In this document: piece after piece, positions 10,670 to 23,274 of the stretch
Layout: each line of letters begins with the position of its first letter
How positions within the stretch are numbered: position 1 is the stretch's first letter
Assembly (NCBI GenBank): GCA_019671005.1
Contig: CM033719.1
Location: forward strand, 24,106,750-24,170,749
Origin: Hibiscus mutabilis
Taxonomy: Eukaryota; Streptophyta; Magnoliopsida; Malvales; Malvaceae
Direction of reading: 5' to 3'
DNA: 64,000 bases
Position numbers and translations under genes: made by a program
Notes under the pieces: generated by a model
Told to the model about the DNA's origin: nothing
The model's input: the letters and a program-made list of their open reading frames with translations, nothing else
Database searches by the model: none

Positions 10670-12076
10670 TGTAATACCCTAAAGTATAGCCTAGTAGTAT
10701 GTTACTAAATTAATGGCAACTCAACTTGGTTTAGAGATGCCCTTAAAATTGATTATTAAACAAGATAAAGACCTATTAATAAGTTGTAAAGTATGTTAGC
10801 ATAAACTAAATGGCCAAAACATGAGTTTTGTTTTCTTGGGGAGTTTGCATGTAAGATGGTGGGAACACCAAGGGCTTGGTCACATGTCATCAATTTGGGG
10901 AGACATGTGTAGGAGGGGTTCGATCAAGAGGAGGATGAACCAAAACATTTCCCTTTCTCCCCCAAATGGCCGAACCACCCTAAGTGAGAGAGGGTTGAGA
11001 GAAAGTTGGGAAATTCTCCATGAAAGCTTGAAGGAAAGCTTGGTTAGCTTAATTTCTTTTAAGGGTTTAGTGAGTAGCGTAAGGAGGAAGATAAATTACT
11101 CTTCCTAGCAACTTAATGTAATTGCTAAGTATGAAATGATACTGTTTATGCTTGAAATTGTGTTGATAGCCTTGTTTGAAGATTAAACCATGTTAGAGAA
11201 AAATTGGAAATCATTCGAATGCTGTATGATGTGAAATATGTTGCTTGATGAGGTAGAATCAAGCTTAGAGTATGTTCGATTGATGTATGAAATTCTAAAA
11301 GTTAGTGTCTTGGAGTTTGATTGTAAAATTGATCATGTTATGTTCATCTGTGATGTATGAATTGTAAGATTTTGATTTCCCTATTTGTTGTTAATGAACT
11401 CAATTAGAGTAAACATGTATGTCTCTTTTAGGGACTGATTTTATTAGTAAATTGAGAATTGAACTATAAGCTAAGGGCTTGGATTAATAGAAATGAAGTT
11501 AGGATTAATATGGAATATGAAGAAATTGGTTAAAACTGATTTATTAGGCTTCAGTGTTGTTTTGTACATAAATAGAAGCATGAGGATTGTTAAAGTGTAA
11601 TTAAACATGTATGTCATTGTGTAAACTGTTTTGTGTATATAAATGTGAAATTATAAATGATAAGGGACTGATTTGTATTGAAATAAATGCTAGTGGGTTG
11701 CTTGGTGAATATGTAAATGTGTACATATAAAAATGAAGATGTTTGAATGAATAAAAGCATGATAGGGATTAATTCGAGTGCACTAAAAGCATGTTGGACT
11801 GGATGAGTTGTATGTGTATTTATACACAAAATTTGGGACTGTTTGATTGTATAATAAAATGTGTGGACTGTTTTGAAAAGTTTAATACACTATTTTGTAA
11901 ACTGGAAATTAAGAGGGGTTGTTTTACAAATCAATGAGGACTATTCTCAAGAATTATGGACTATTTTGAGTGAACAATTGTATACCTATATAAACTGCTC
12001 TGTTTTGTATATATATATGTATGTAATTGAACAATTTTATTATGAATTTAGGTGTAAACATGTGAATTGGGAACTG

Positions 12077-12079
<3 letters not shown>

Positions 12080-12119
<40 letters not shown>
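12080..12119. repeat. (TA)n microsatellite, about 20 units
   Basis: An uninterrupted TA run lies inside the element C LTR. The 3' LTR of C has a shorter, interrupted version at 49059-49082, and fragment F2 joins exactly there. Confidence 0.95.
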
Positions 12120-12121
<2 letters not shown>

Positions 12122-13790
12122 GCAGGGATTGTTTCGGATGCTTATGTGTGCGCATATATGATTGAGTTGTTAAATAAGTAAATGGATGATAAGCATAGTT
12201 CTAAAGCATGATTATACTTCTTGTTATATATAGACCAAGAAGGAGCTAGGAAAGGATTTGGATAAGTAGCAAGATATGATTAAGGATTCAAGTATCTCGT
12301 AACTCCGGGATAAGAGGTGAGTGTAGTTAAAGTCTCAGGATTGGTTAAAAGCTTGCCTGGGCACCTTCTCAATTTAATTAAGTTTCTTTATGCTTGTGCT
12401 AGACAAAGCTTAAGCTAAGCTTGGATCTAAGGTAAGTGGCTACTTGTTAAAGTACCCTATGCTAAGCGATAATAAGTATGTTTGAATTAAGGATTGAACT
12501 TGTGATTGTATTCATGTGCAAATTATATAAAAAATCAAGATAGGGCCTATTGGTTAAATAACCTTAAAATTATAAGCATGATGAAATCTATATGTTTATT
12601 CATGTGTATCATAAGTTAAGTAATTATGAAATGTGATCTGATATTCTAATAAGGAGCAATGCTCATCCGTTTATGTATGATAAGATTATAACATGTACAT
12701 GATTACATGAGTATGGAGCTATGCTCAATTTTGATATGATAAGATAAGAAGATGTGAAAAGCCTTGGTCTCAAGTCGGTCTTAGGTATAGTTGGCAAGCC
12801 ATAGAGTCTATAGAGATCATGTTTAGGGTGGACTATGGTCCTTATTTGGCGACAGTAGGAGGGAAGTGTTATGGTCACTTGACGATAGTAGAAAGAATTG
12901 ACCAGTACTATGAATACCTTTTCTGTTGGCGACAGTTGGTTGGGTATTCAAATACCTAGGCTGATGCTTGATTTCAAGGCTATATTAAATACAAAATAAT
13001 GAAATTTTAAAATAAATTAAAGGATTACCTTGATAATTTGTATGACAAGTAAATTGTGACTATGATATATTATGTTTAAGATATGTTATATCTATGATAT
13101 GCTATGATTATGCCATGTTTGATATCTTAGGTGTCAAGTAAGTTATGTTTATGAGATGTTAAGTTTGATACTATGTTAAAGATAGATTAATGAAATCTGC
13201 AAGATAAACAAATGAACTATGTTTGATGAATCATGTGAAAAGTACTTATGCTATATGATATTATGTTTAAGACTATAAGACAAGTAACTATGTTATAAGA
13301 TACTATGATAATTTGGGTGTTAAGTATATATGCTCTTGAGATGTTATGGTCGATATTTGATGTAACATTTAAACATAATTAGATGGCATGCTAAGTTGAT
13401 AGCTTCTATAATAAGCAATTTAAGTTCATGACTTGCTAAGCTAATAACCTATTTGATAAGTAAAACCATGATCATGAGGTGCTATGACTATGATATGTTT
13501 GATGTCTTATAAGATAAGAAATTCAGAATTATAATAACTTATGTGATAAGTAACCATATTTAAATGATGCCCTAATTAAGAAGGATTGTAAATCCACAAG
13601 TTAATCTATTAAATCAACATGAAAATTTGTGTATTAAGTAATTAAAATTTTGACTAAAATTTTTGTATAATTGGAGTAAGAATTAGTGTCGTGTTCGAAA
13701 CCTTGTGGTTATGATTAAAGAGTTCATGAAAAACTTTTAAACTAAATAAATGGCTAGGTGTATAAGTATATACAAGAATTATGGACAAAG

Positions 13791-13930
13791 TTGACTAAAT
13801 CCATGTATGTCTTGGACTGATTTGAAATTATATTTGTTTACATAAAATTTAAGGACTGTTTTGACTAAATCCAAGTATGTCTTGGACTGATTTGAAACTA
13901 TATTTGTTTACATAAAATTTAAGGACTGTT
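13791..13930 (+). repeat. 70-bp tandem duplication in element C LTR
   Basis: 13791-13860 and 13861-13930 are the same 70-bp unit with two differences. A partial third unit (ggactgttttggttaa) follows. Confidence 0.93.
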
Positions 13931-14505
13931 TTGGTTAAGTTATGTGTATATTGGACTGTTTTGGTTAAACACATAAATATATATATAAGTATAAAAATGT
14001 ATACTTGTGAATTAATGGTATTATGGATGATTCAAATTAAAGATTTACAGGTGAAATAAGTTGCTTGAATCACAAGACTATGATAAAAGTAATCAAGAAA
14101 GTTATTTGATAAATGATGAGTCGTGATAATAAACTTGCATAGCTAGTAATGTCTGTTTTGAATATTCAATTGGGTGAATAGCTATGCTCTATTCAATTAT
14201 CTATATGTATACATAAACAAGCTTAAGTTCGAATCACAATGTGTACGTGTAATTTCTTGATTGAATGTTTTGACCTAGAATGGTTAACTTCTGGATTAAG
14301 CCTGGAATTATATGTGCATGATTAAAAGATCTAAGCGAAAAGATATATTATTGTTCCATGCTTTAGATGCTTTAAGCTACCTCACTAAGTAATCATACTT
14401 ATACATCCTTTCACTGTCTTTCAGGTTAAGTTCATTTTTGGTTAGCTATAAGCTTGTACAAGATAACCAGAAGTCAAGATAGTATGTCTTGAATTTCCTT
14501 AAAGA

Positions 14506-14510
14506 ACTCC
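14506..14510. repeat. Target site duplication of element D, left
   Basis: ACTCC, identical to 46395-46399. The 5-bp length is typical of Ty3/gypsy insertion. Confidence 0.93.
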
Positions 14511-17500
14511 TGTAATATCCCAAATTTTGGCTAGTGACTAAATTGTAAATTTTGAAAGTTTAGGGGGTTAAAGTATAAACTTTGGAAAATTTTGGGGACT
14601 AAAGTGTAAATTTCCCCAACAATTAACTTTATTCAGTATAAGAGTGAATCAGATACCTTGATATCGGTTTTAATTATTAAGATGCAGAAAAAGGTACCGA
14701 AATTTGATCGAATGAAATTGTTAAGCGTGCTCAGGCTAGAGAAATACAAGGATAGGTGACCTTCAAAAAGGTCCCATAAAAGTGTTTCTGATCGATATTT
14801 TGGACTCAGCGAGAGTAAAGAATATTCAAATGAATTATCGATAAAGGATTTCTAAGATAAATTTTATTCTATGAAGATTTTCAATAATTATTAGGACAAT
14901 AGATTGAGTTTAAAAAAAATTAGTCTAAGTCCTTAAGAAAGGAAGTTTTTATGAGATGATAATGTTTATTTCTTGAATATGGAAATATAGAATTTTTGGA
15001 ATAAATCTGATAGTTCGAAAAAGGTAAAATCGTAATAGAAGTATTTTATGAATATCGGGAAATCATATCGAACTAAAATTTTAGAGATTGATCCAAAAGT
15101 CATGGGAAAGTCATAAAATACTATTTTATGAATATTTTATTATATTTGGTTGGATTCCAACTAGACTTAGTTGAATTTTTAAGAAAATGGCAAACTAGTA
15201 AATAAAAACTAGTTGGAAGGCAAATTGCTCATTTTGCCCCAATGGCATTTTTGAAATATTTAAAAAGTTACTAGGATACTTTTGGAATAAGGAAATGGAA
15301 TGATTAATGATAAGATCAATCTCAACCATTGGATTAAAAGGGTATTTTAGTAATTTCACTATCTAAATGAATTTAAAATTCATTTATACAAGAAAAGTGG
15401 CCAAATTGGATGAAAAACAAAAGATGAAGACCATTCTTCATCCTCAAATTTCGAAATATGAGGGGAGAAAGAAAGAAAAATGGAGAAAATTTTCCAAGTT
15501 TGATTCAAGCCCCGAAACTCAATTTTCAGTTAATCTCATCAACTACAAAGTTGTTCTACTCTTCAAGTTCTATCTTTTGATATCAATAATTCATGGAATC
15601 CATGCTTGATTGATGAGAATCTACATGAGAAAGAAATTAGGGTTTATGGATTAAATTGAGGGTTTTGAGATTTTATGATTCCATGATTGAATTCAAGTGG
15701 AATCAAGCTAGTATAATGTTAAAATCATGATATTGAGTTGGGTTTAAGTTCTACATGTTTTGATTATTATGAAGATGATTAGGGTTTATGGATTCAAGTT
15801 TAATTTAGGGTTTGTGATGTTGAATTAATGATTTAGTTAGCTTGAATTGTTGTTTGGAAGCAAGACTCTAAATTAAAGGTATAAGGACCATTTCAGAAAT
15901 TCTGAAATTTAGACGACTAATCTGATTTTTATGATTTGAAGTGTATTTATGCTATTAATGATGATGGATATGTGAAATTGAAGTTAGAATGCAAAACCGA
16001 TGTTAAATCGAGTTACTGACTATTTTGACAAATTGTCAAAGTTAAGATACCAATTTGGAAATGAGGTTTTAGAGAAGGACTAAATCTGATTTTAGTTGAA
16101 ATAATAGAATTCAAGTAGTAATGTTGTTTTGAGGACTAATTTGCAAAGTTAAGAAGCTTGAATCCTTCTCTTTGCATTTTTAGTGACTATTTCGGAAAGA
16201 ACGAAAAATTAGAGGGAATTAATTTTGAATAATTATTTGATGAAGAAAGTGATACATTAATGGTTTGAATCAAATAAGGGGACCAAGTTGAAAAATAGAA
16301 AAGTAAGGAGAAATTAGTATAAAGTTTGAAGTTATTTATAGAAGCTGTGTAGGAAAACTGGATTTGGCAGGAAGTTTGAAAATTCACCATAAATTCTACA
16401 AAAATGGTTAGATGGTGAATTTTATATCGATGTAAATAATTATTCGTCTAGTTTCGTTTAAAACAAACGGTGATTGATTTCGATTCATATATAAAAAAAT
16501 ATGAATTTTTAAGTGATGAAAGGTCAGAAAATAGAATAGCAGTCTGTTCCGAAATTCAATATTGGAATTTGACTTTGAAAATTTGCCATAAATCGTACAA
16601 ATTAAATATGGGTTATTAGTTTATAAGGTTGAAAAGCTTATCAAATCTAGTTTCGTTTCCAACAAACGGAAACTGATTTCGAGTTCCGAGTTAAAAGATA
16701 TTAATTTTTAATCAAATGAAGGTAAAAAAAATTATAGAACAGTTTCTATCAGGACAGCCTTGTAAACGGGAGTTTGATGAATTTTCATATTTTTTTAGAT
16801 TTTATTAAATTATGTGGCTTATACTGTTATAACCGTTATCGAATCTAGTTTCTACGGTATAAAGGAGATTAAGATTTAGTATGTATTCTGCCCTGTAGAA
16901 GTAAATCTTTGATGGTAGTGCAAGTTGACAGAAAATGGAAATTGAGACAATTTGTGTCTAATGTTGGTTAACAAGCTTGGAGGAATTATTTGAAGATCAA
17001 AATGGTCATTAGGGACCAAAAATGAGTTTATGAACAGTATAAGGAAGGAAAGAAATTTATGGAAAATTTTTATGTTGAATGATTAAATAGCTTAATTAAA
17101 ATATTGTTAGAAGTGAATCTAACAAATGTTTATTTATATTCATGTGATTAATGGAGCCGAATACGAATCAAAGAGGATTCGAGATACTATAAAGAAAAGG
17201 ATCGAGTAGAATTTAGTGAGGCATACTATTACATGGCCCAGGTGAGTGTATTTCTATATGTTTGCATTATGTTGAAAAAGGGAAGACTTGAGATAAGTCG
17301 ACCCTAATTTAAAATATACTTTGCATTTCTTCATAATACGTGATATGATGCATGATTCAACATGGAAAGCTAGACGAAGTACAAGGTACGTACTACTGCT
17401 TGCATAAATAATGATGAATCATGTTCACATAAGAAAATGACAATATTAAAATAAAACAAGATTAAAATGAAACAAGATACACCCTGGGGATCCAAGCCCA

Positions 17501-18734
17501 TAGTGCAAAATGCACTAATGAGGTGTTTATATAAGGTGCAAAGAGTGTCCTTATATGAGGAGCAAAGAGCGTCCTCTCGAGTACGTGCTCTACATGCCAC
17601 TACGGTGCAGATAAGCTACGAGGTTTCCATGGGCCTCTAGCCAGACACGATGATAATAATAACAAGATGTTACATGATACAGATGTTACATGATACATGA
17701 TATAGATGTTACATGATTACATGATACATGAAAAAGATGTTACATGATTTCATGATACATGAAAAAGAAGTTACATGTTACATGATAGAGAAGTACATGA
17801 CATACATGATAGAAATTTTATTGATATATGATAGAAATGTTACATGATACATGATAGAAATGTTATTGATATATGATAGAAATGTTACATGATACATGAT
17901 AGAAATGTTATTGATATATGAAAGAAATGTTACATGATATATGATAGAAATGTTACATGATGCATGATAGAGGTGGTATATGATACAAAATAGAGATGAT
18001 TCATGTTATACATGATAATGATATTTCGCATGATAGTGATGATACATGGAAAGTTGACATTGTGACATGATTGCTAGATATAGAAAATGTGTATTGCACT
18101 TTATACATGATATGTTGAATTGCATTACTTCATGTTTTCTTAAAAATGTTTTTGAATACCTCACTAAGTTCGTACTTAGCGTGTGTCTTATGTCACATGT
18201 AGGTTTCTTGGAAATCGTCTATCGAGGAGGAAGAAAAACTTGGGAAAAATCAAGTTACTACAATAAGTTCAGTAGTACGTCTTTACCATAATTTGATAGA
18301 CTAGTGGACATGTAAGTATTTTAAAGTTGAACTGTCTACAGTATAAGTTTACAACGTAATTATATGCTTTTATGGATGGTTAAGTTTAGAAATACGAATT
18401 GTTAACAATAACAAAATCTTTGGTATAGTTAAAATCTTGTTTAGCCCTAATCGCGTACAAATTTTAAAATCAAGAAAGGGTCTAGGCAGCTTACGTAGTT
18501 TTCACCCTGAATTATATTTTTTTATTTCAATAATTCAACTATAAATTTTGTAAACCAATTCAAGGTCAAAACTAGCTGCACCTAAACGATATAGTTTTAA
18601 ATTAAAATCGAGAAAAGGTTAAACTACAAATTAAATTTTGATAGAAAAAAATTTACAAGTCAAGTTTTCTTCCAATGATTTCGTAACATCTTTAATGTAT
18701 ATTCGGTCTATGAGTATATGTTAAGGGTGTTGCA
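14511..18734 (+). repeat. Element D LTR1
   Basis: About 4.2 kb, from TGTAATATCC to GTGTTGCA. It aligns with 40957-45133 along its length; I count about a dozen differences in the first 180 bases by eye. It contains the catgat minisatellite at 17640-18010. No open frame with a recognisable domain is present. Solo LTR G (26989-29415) is a shorter relative. Confidence 0.92.
17640..18010. repeat. Minisatellite of ttacatgatacatgatagaaatg-like units
   Basis: About a dozen degenerate units of 20-30 bases built on acatgat/atgtaa words lie in LTR1 of D. LTR2 carries a shorter version at 44133-44420, and solo LTR G a looser one at about 28430-28700. Confidence 0.9.
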
Positions 18735-18739
18735 TTTAT

Positions 18740-18757
18740 TGGTATCAGAGCTACAGG
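18740..18757 (+). promoter_or_regulatory. Primer-binding site of element D (initiator tRNA-Met)
   Basis: tggtatcagagctacagg starts five bases after the LTR end. It matches the 3' end of plant initiator tRNA-Met over the first 12 bases, then two mismatches and further matches. Confidence 0.88.
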
Positions 18758-20141
18758 TTTAGCCGATTCTGGAGGCTAAACCAAGTTTAATATGATTTGA
18801 TGTTAAATACATGCCCCTAGGATGTCATGTTACTGACGTACTGTTGTGTAATTTGATTATGCTCCTTAATAACATGAATAAGCTATAGTAGAAATAAGTA
18901 ATGCCAAGTATTGTTGGACTGTGTTAGACATCTGATAATTGAGACCAAAAGAAGGTCCAAAGTAGAAGTAATGAAATACAAAATGTTCCATCTCTGGCTT
19001 TTACCTCAGTAGAGCCACTTGTATAGCAGAGAACTCTAGCACAAAAATATGAAACCTTAGTATGAGCTTTAAAAGTTGTGGTTAATAGAATTAAGACCTT
19101 TGTGCCTGCACCAGCATGGTACCTGCACCAATAATGATGTCGATTGTTAAGGAGCTTAAAAGTTAGGAGCTCCTGAATTTAATGGAGAAAGTGGTCCGAT
19201 AATTGCCAATTTATGGCATAAAGATGTTAAAGTCGTGCTATAGAGGAATTAAATTGCATATGTACTAAGAAGTTAGAAGAAGCTGTATCTTGCTAAGGGA
19301 ACACGTTCATATTTAGTGGTCTAATGCCACGGGTTAGTACCTGTTAATGAAGTTATTTGGAAATTCTTTAAAAAAGTGTTTAAAACCAAATATATGGGCG
19401 ATCAATTTAATAAAGAGATGTTGTTAGGTATGAGTTTATCGGTTTATTAGAATTCTTTAAATAAAGCAAAGGCTATAGAGAAAGCCTGTATTTACTTTAA
19501 TTGATCCGGATTTGACTCACTCATACATTAGTACTAAGATAATGGCACAAAGAAAGATTTTTAAGGAAACTATTCCTAGTGATGTGATTTTTAGTAATCC
19601 ATTTGGACATAGTGTATGGGTGACTAGAATATATAAGAAATGTCCATTAGTAATTCAATGGATTAAGTTCCCAGTGAATTTAATGGAACTTCCATTTCAT
19701 GAATTCGAAGTTATCCTTGGAATGAATTGGCTATCTGCATATGATGCATAAGTGATGTGTACAAAAAGGTTAGTGCTTCAAGAATCTGATGGTTCTGAAG
19801 TAAATGTGAAAGAAATAAAGAACTGACTGTTTAGAGTCAGTGATTTATACGACAATAGCTCGAGGTTGTTAAGTGGATGTAAGGCCTGTTTAATTTATGT
19901 GATGATTATACAAATGTCACCTAAGAAGATTAAAGATATCCCGATTGTGGGAAAATTTCAAATGTGTTTTCGGATGAGTTATTAGGATTACCTTCGGATA
20001 GAGAGGTATAGTTTGGGATTGATGTTTATCTTAGAATTGAATCGGTATCGATAGCACCATATAAGATAGTGTCAATTGAGCTAAGAAAGCTGAAAGCTCA
20101 ATTGCAAGAACTGCTAGACTGGGATTACACTTGACCGAGTG
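18758..20141 (+). pseudogene. Element D gag remnant, protease and start of RT
   Basis: Gag is reduced to about 740 bp with no clear capsid or zinc knuckle. The protease is clear from about 19499 to 19751: THSYIST after the active-site region, and FEVILGMNWLSAYDA as the C-terminal block. The active-site triad itself is altered (DPDLTHSY, not D-S/T-G). RT begins near 20040 (SVSIAPYKI, LQELLDWDY) and is broken at 20141 by element E, resuming at 39086. Multiple stops and frame changes are present throughout. The family protease would process Gag-Pol; this copy cannot. Confidence 0.8.
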
Positions 20142-21345
20142 TGTAATGCCCCGGTTTTTGGGCCTAGCAGTTTTGTGGTTATTAGACGGTCCGGTGGATC
20201 GGGTTAGAGATTTGAGTCAGATTCGGGACAATATATTTTTCGGTAAGATAAAAATATGGAAAAATAGTTAAAAATCATCTTTTAATATATAATGATTTTT
20301 GGTGGAATCAATTTTGGAAAATGAGTTTTGGAAGTCAAACATTTTGGCTAGTGACCAAAATGCATGTTTTGAAAACTGTGATTTTCTAGTGACTAAAATG
20401 AAAAGGGTCAAATTCTTAGAATCTTTAAGGAGCTATTTTACCAATTTTTTTCTGATGGTTTCTCCCTTAATTGGAATTATTTTAACATGTGTTTTATTAT
20501 TCAATTAAAAGAGATTTTTGGTTAAAAGGTGGTTATTGGTTTTGGAAAATAAATCACGTTATTTTTCTCTGCACTTTTCTCTCCATTCTCTCCTCAGCCA
20601 AACACTCAAGTTTTCATCAAATTCTAGAGGTGAGATGGTTTCTAACTTGATTTTATGGTTTCAAATTGTTTATACAAAATCTTACATTAATCTTGTGTTT
20701 CTTAGCTTTTATAAAATCAATTGAGGGAGAAACTTCATAATAGGGGTAAGGTCTGAGATCTCCTCTATTGTATGGTTCTTTACTGAAATTCCCAAGCATT
20801 TGATCCTTGATTTTGTGTTTCTAATCTAATTTTAATGATTTTTCAATGATTAATTGAGTTAATTGGGGGAAATGAGTTTATTCACAGATTGAATATGTTT
20901 TATGGTAATTAAGGATGATTTAATTCATATTGTGGATGTTTTATAATGTTGATAAGTTTTTGTTGTCAATGGAATCCCAAAACTCTTGAATCTCTAATTG
21001 CTTGGTTGCTAGATTTGTGTTCTTGGGGTGTTTTGGTCACTGTGTGAATGCATGGGGCGTTAGGTTGATGTGATTATGTTTTTAGGTGTTGTTTGTTGAT
21101 AAAAATGGTATTAGATTGTTAGGTTGTGGCTGGGTTGTGTTAGAGGGTAATCTCGAGAGAATTCTGGAAATCCGAAAGGATTTGTTAATGCAGTGTCTTG
21201 AATGCATTGAGAGGCATTAATTCTCTGTTGTGTTGTGGTCAAAGCAGGGGAAGTTGATCTAGAAGTGTTTGGTGAAGCGTTGAAGGCTTCAGACACTTGA
21301 TTTTGCGTCGATGAATCGAGGCTTCGCGTATCAGTGAGTGAGAAC
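20142..21345 (+). repeat. Element E 5' LTR, part 1
   Basis: Collinear with 35597-36836 of the 3' LTR. A stretch of about 45 bp present near 36604-36650 is missing here. Homology ends at gagaac (21340-21345), where fragment F begins. Confidence 0.92.
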
Positions 21346-22255
21346 ATGCTCCTATGCGGTGTTTTCAAGATCTTGTATGTTAAACTAAATGATACCCTTC
21401 AGTGGAATACCAATCAACAAATTGACAAGTCAAAGCAACAAAGATTTCCATGTATTACTTCAGGGATAAGATCCAGAACACAAGGTTGCGGATACTATTA
21501 GAGCACCTAACCAGAAACGACCCCACAATGCGTAGAATGAAGATGATGACAGAAGCGGGTTCCAGCCATGATGCCTTGTTTGGTTCAAGAAAATGAAGGA
21601 CAAAACAGGACAAGAATATGCTTACAAAGTATGGGGATGGTAAAAGGATCAAAGCACAGGGATCGAGAAATGGTTTCTGTCCAAAGGCAACAAGAAGGTT
21701 GAGATTAAGAAACATTTTGTTCACCCCGATGACGAAACTAAAAATAATCAGAATGTTGGGTCAAAGGAATCGGAAGGTAGCTGAGCTCATGATCGAGTGG
21801 GGCAATGCAGAGCAGAAAGAATAGTAAGAATCTCTGCACATGCATGATATAGAGTTCATTGGTGAAGCAGGCAGAGACCCCGAAGAAGAAAGGCAAGTGC
21901 TCGTGCAAAAGAACAAGAGCGGGTACTCATTGAACAAAATTTGACAGAAATGAAGATCAAAACTGAGCGTACCGCAAAGAGAAAGGAAACAGAGAAATCC
22001 GAAGAATGACTTTTTAGGACATAAGATTATAAAACAAGACTAACAATAAAAAGGAAAAGAAAAAGAAAAGAGAGTGAGGGAAAATAAGGGTAAAAAAAAG
22101 AAGAAAAAAGAAACAAGAAAAAGAGAAGAAGAAGAAGAAAGCACGACATTGCATGCATCATATAGATAGAGGCATGTCAATTTTTGCTTGTTCCTAGACA
22201 CGTATTTGAGGAATCATCAAAGAATTCACTAAAGAAACGAAAGAACGACATCCAT
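21346..22255 (+). other. Fragment F, 5'-most interior
   Basis: An interrupted frame runs from about 21440 to 21824 (with a stop near 21600) and is Lys/Arg-rich; I do not recognise the product. 22020-22140 is strongly purine-rich. It could be the extreme 3' end of pol or non-coding 3' sequence. Confidence 0.4.
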
Positions 22256-22745
22256 AGCGGCGTGAGGCCCAGATGTTAAATCCTTCGGGTCATCGGTAAG
22301 TCCTTCGGGCCATTAATAAGTCTTTGAAGCATGGTGATAAGTCCTTCGGGCCATCAGTAAGTCCTTCGAGCATGATGCGGCAGCATGAGTAGCGTGAGTC
22401 CCGAAAGAACGGCAGCCATAGCGGCGTGAGCCCCAGATGTTAAATCCCTCGGGTCATCGGTAAGTTCTTCAGGCACGGTGTTAAATCCTTCGGGCCATCA
22501 ATAAGTCTTTCGAGCGTGGTGATAAGTCCTTCGGGCATGATGCGGCAGCATGAGTAGCGTGAGTCCCGAAAGAACGGTAGCTATAGCGGCGTGAGGCCTA
22601 TATGTTAAATCCTTCGGGTCATCGGTAAGTCCTTCGGGCACGATGTTAAGTCCTTCGAGCCACCAACAAGTCTTTCGAGCATGGTGATAAGTCCTTCGGG
22701 CCATCAATAAGTCCTTCGGACATGATGCGGTGGCTTTAATAGCGT
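22256..22745 (+). repeat. Three tandem ~164-bp units with internal gtccttcgggc repeats
   Basis: Unit starts at agcggcgtgag: 22256, 22420 and 22585, so periods are 164 and 165 bp. Inside each unit the word agtccttcgggc/aaatccttcgggt recurs three to five times at about 25-30 bp. F2 has a related unit (about 52895-53030 on the minus strand, sharing the gtagcgtgagt...gaaaga...gg core), so the array is a family trait. Confidence 0.92.
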
Positions 22746-22768
22746 AAGTCCAAAGATACCAACAGCCT

Positions 22769-22995
22769 CATGAAAAATAGAAAAGAGAAAGAAGAAAGAA
22801 GAAAAAAGAAAAAGAAAAGCAGAAACAAAAGAAAAAGAGAAAAAGGAAAAAGAAAAAAGAAAGAAGAAAGAAGAAAAAGAAGAAAAAAGTAGAAAAAAAA
22901 AGAAAAAGAAGAAAAAAGAAAAAGGAAAAAGAACAGAGAAAGAAGGAAAAAGAAACGAGAAAAAAAGAAGAAAAAGAATAAGAGGAAGGAACAAG
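22769..22995 (+). repeat. Long polypurine tract (about 225 bp)
   Basis: Almost all A and G on the plus strand (gaaaaag/agaagaa words), with only a handful of pyrimidines. On the minus strand it gives spurious Phe/Ser-rich reading frames. F2 lacks an equally long tract. Confidence 0.93.
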
Positions 22996-23274
22996 CAAAG
23001 ACAAAGGTTATATAAAGGAGAAACCCACGTTTTCAAGCCCTAGTGAAAGGTTCCATATAGGAAGAGCTCTAACTCTAGAATCTCAAAAAAGAACCAAAGG
23101 TGAAGAAGTTCTATACAAGGAGAACTTACGAGCCTAAAGATTCGGTTGAGGAAAAGCGGAGAGTTCCAGAAGAACACGTGATTCCGAAGTCGTGAGCAGG
23201 GAAGTCGGATAAAAATGAGTGCTTTTGGTCTTTGCTTTGTTCTTGTTTCACAAGAACAAGCAAAGAGGGGCAAC

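Larger units (their letters stand above)
10670..14510 (+). repeat. Element C 5' LTR, first part
   Basis: This part is collinear with the 3' LTR at 47671-49082 as far as about 12085, where the 3' copy is cut. It starts TGTAATACCC. An open frame of about 95 codons near 10821 is shared by both LTR copies but has no recognisable domain; it follows from LTR identity. The part after 12120 has no second copy in the window to compare with. Confidence 0.85.

Noticed and set aside
10821..11108. Open frame of 95 codons repeated as 121 codons at 47823-48188
   Set aside because: Both lie at the same place in the two LTRs of C, so conservation follows from LTR identity; no recognisable domain.
11861..12181. 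Plus-strand frame of 106 codons with IYIYIY run
   Set aside because: It is created by the TA microsatellite inside the element C LTR.
17640..18010. Repeats with regular units considered as a CRISPR-like array
   Set aside because: Units are degenerate with no unique spacers, in a plant LTR; it is a minisatellite.
19512..19751. Stand-alone small protein gene
   Set aside because: It is the protease part of element D pol, recognisable by its C-terminal block and its place before RT.
22704..23036. Phe/Ser-rich minus-strand reading frame of 110 codons
   Set aside because: It is the pyrimidine complement of the long purine tract; low complexity, no domain.
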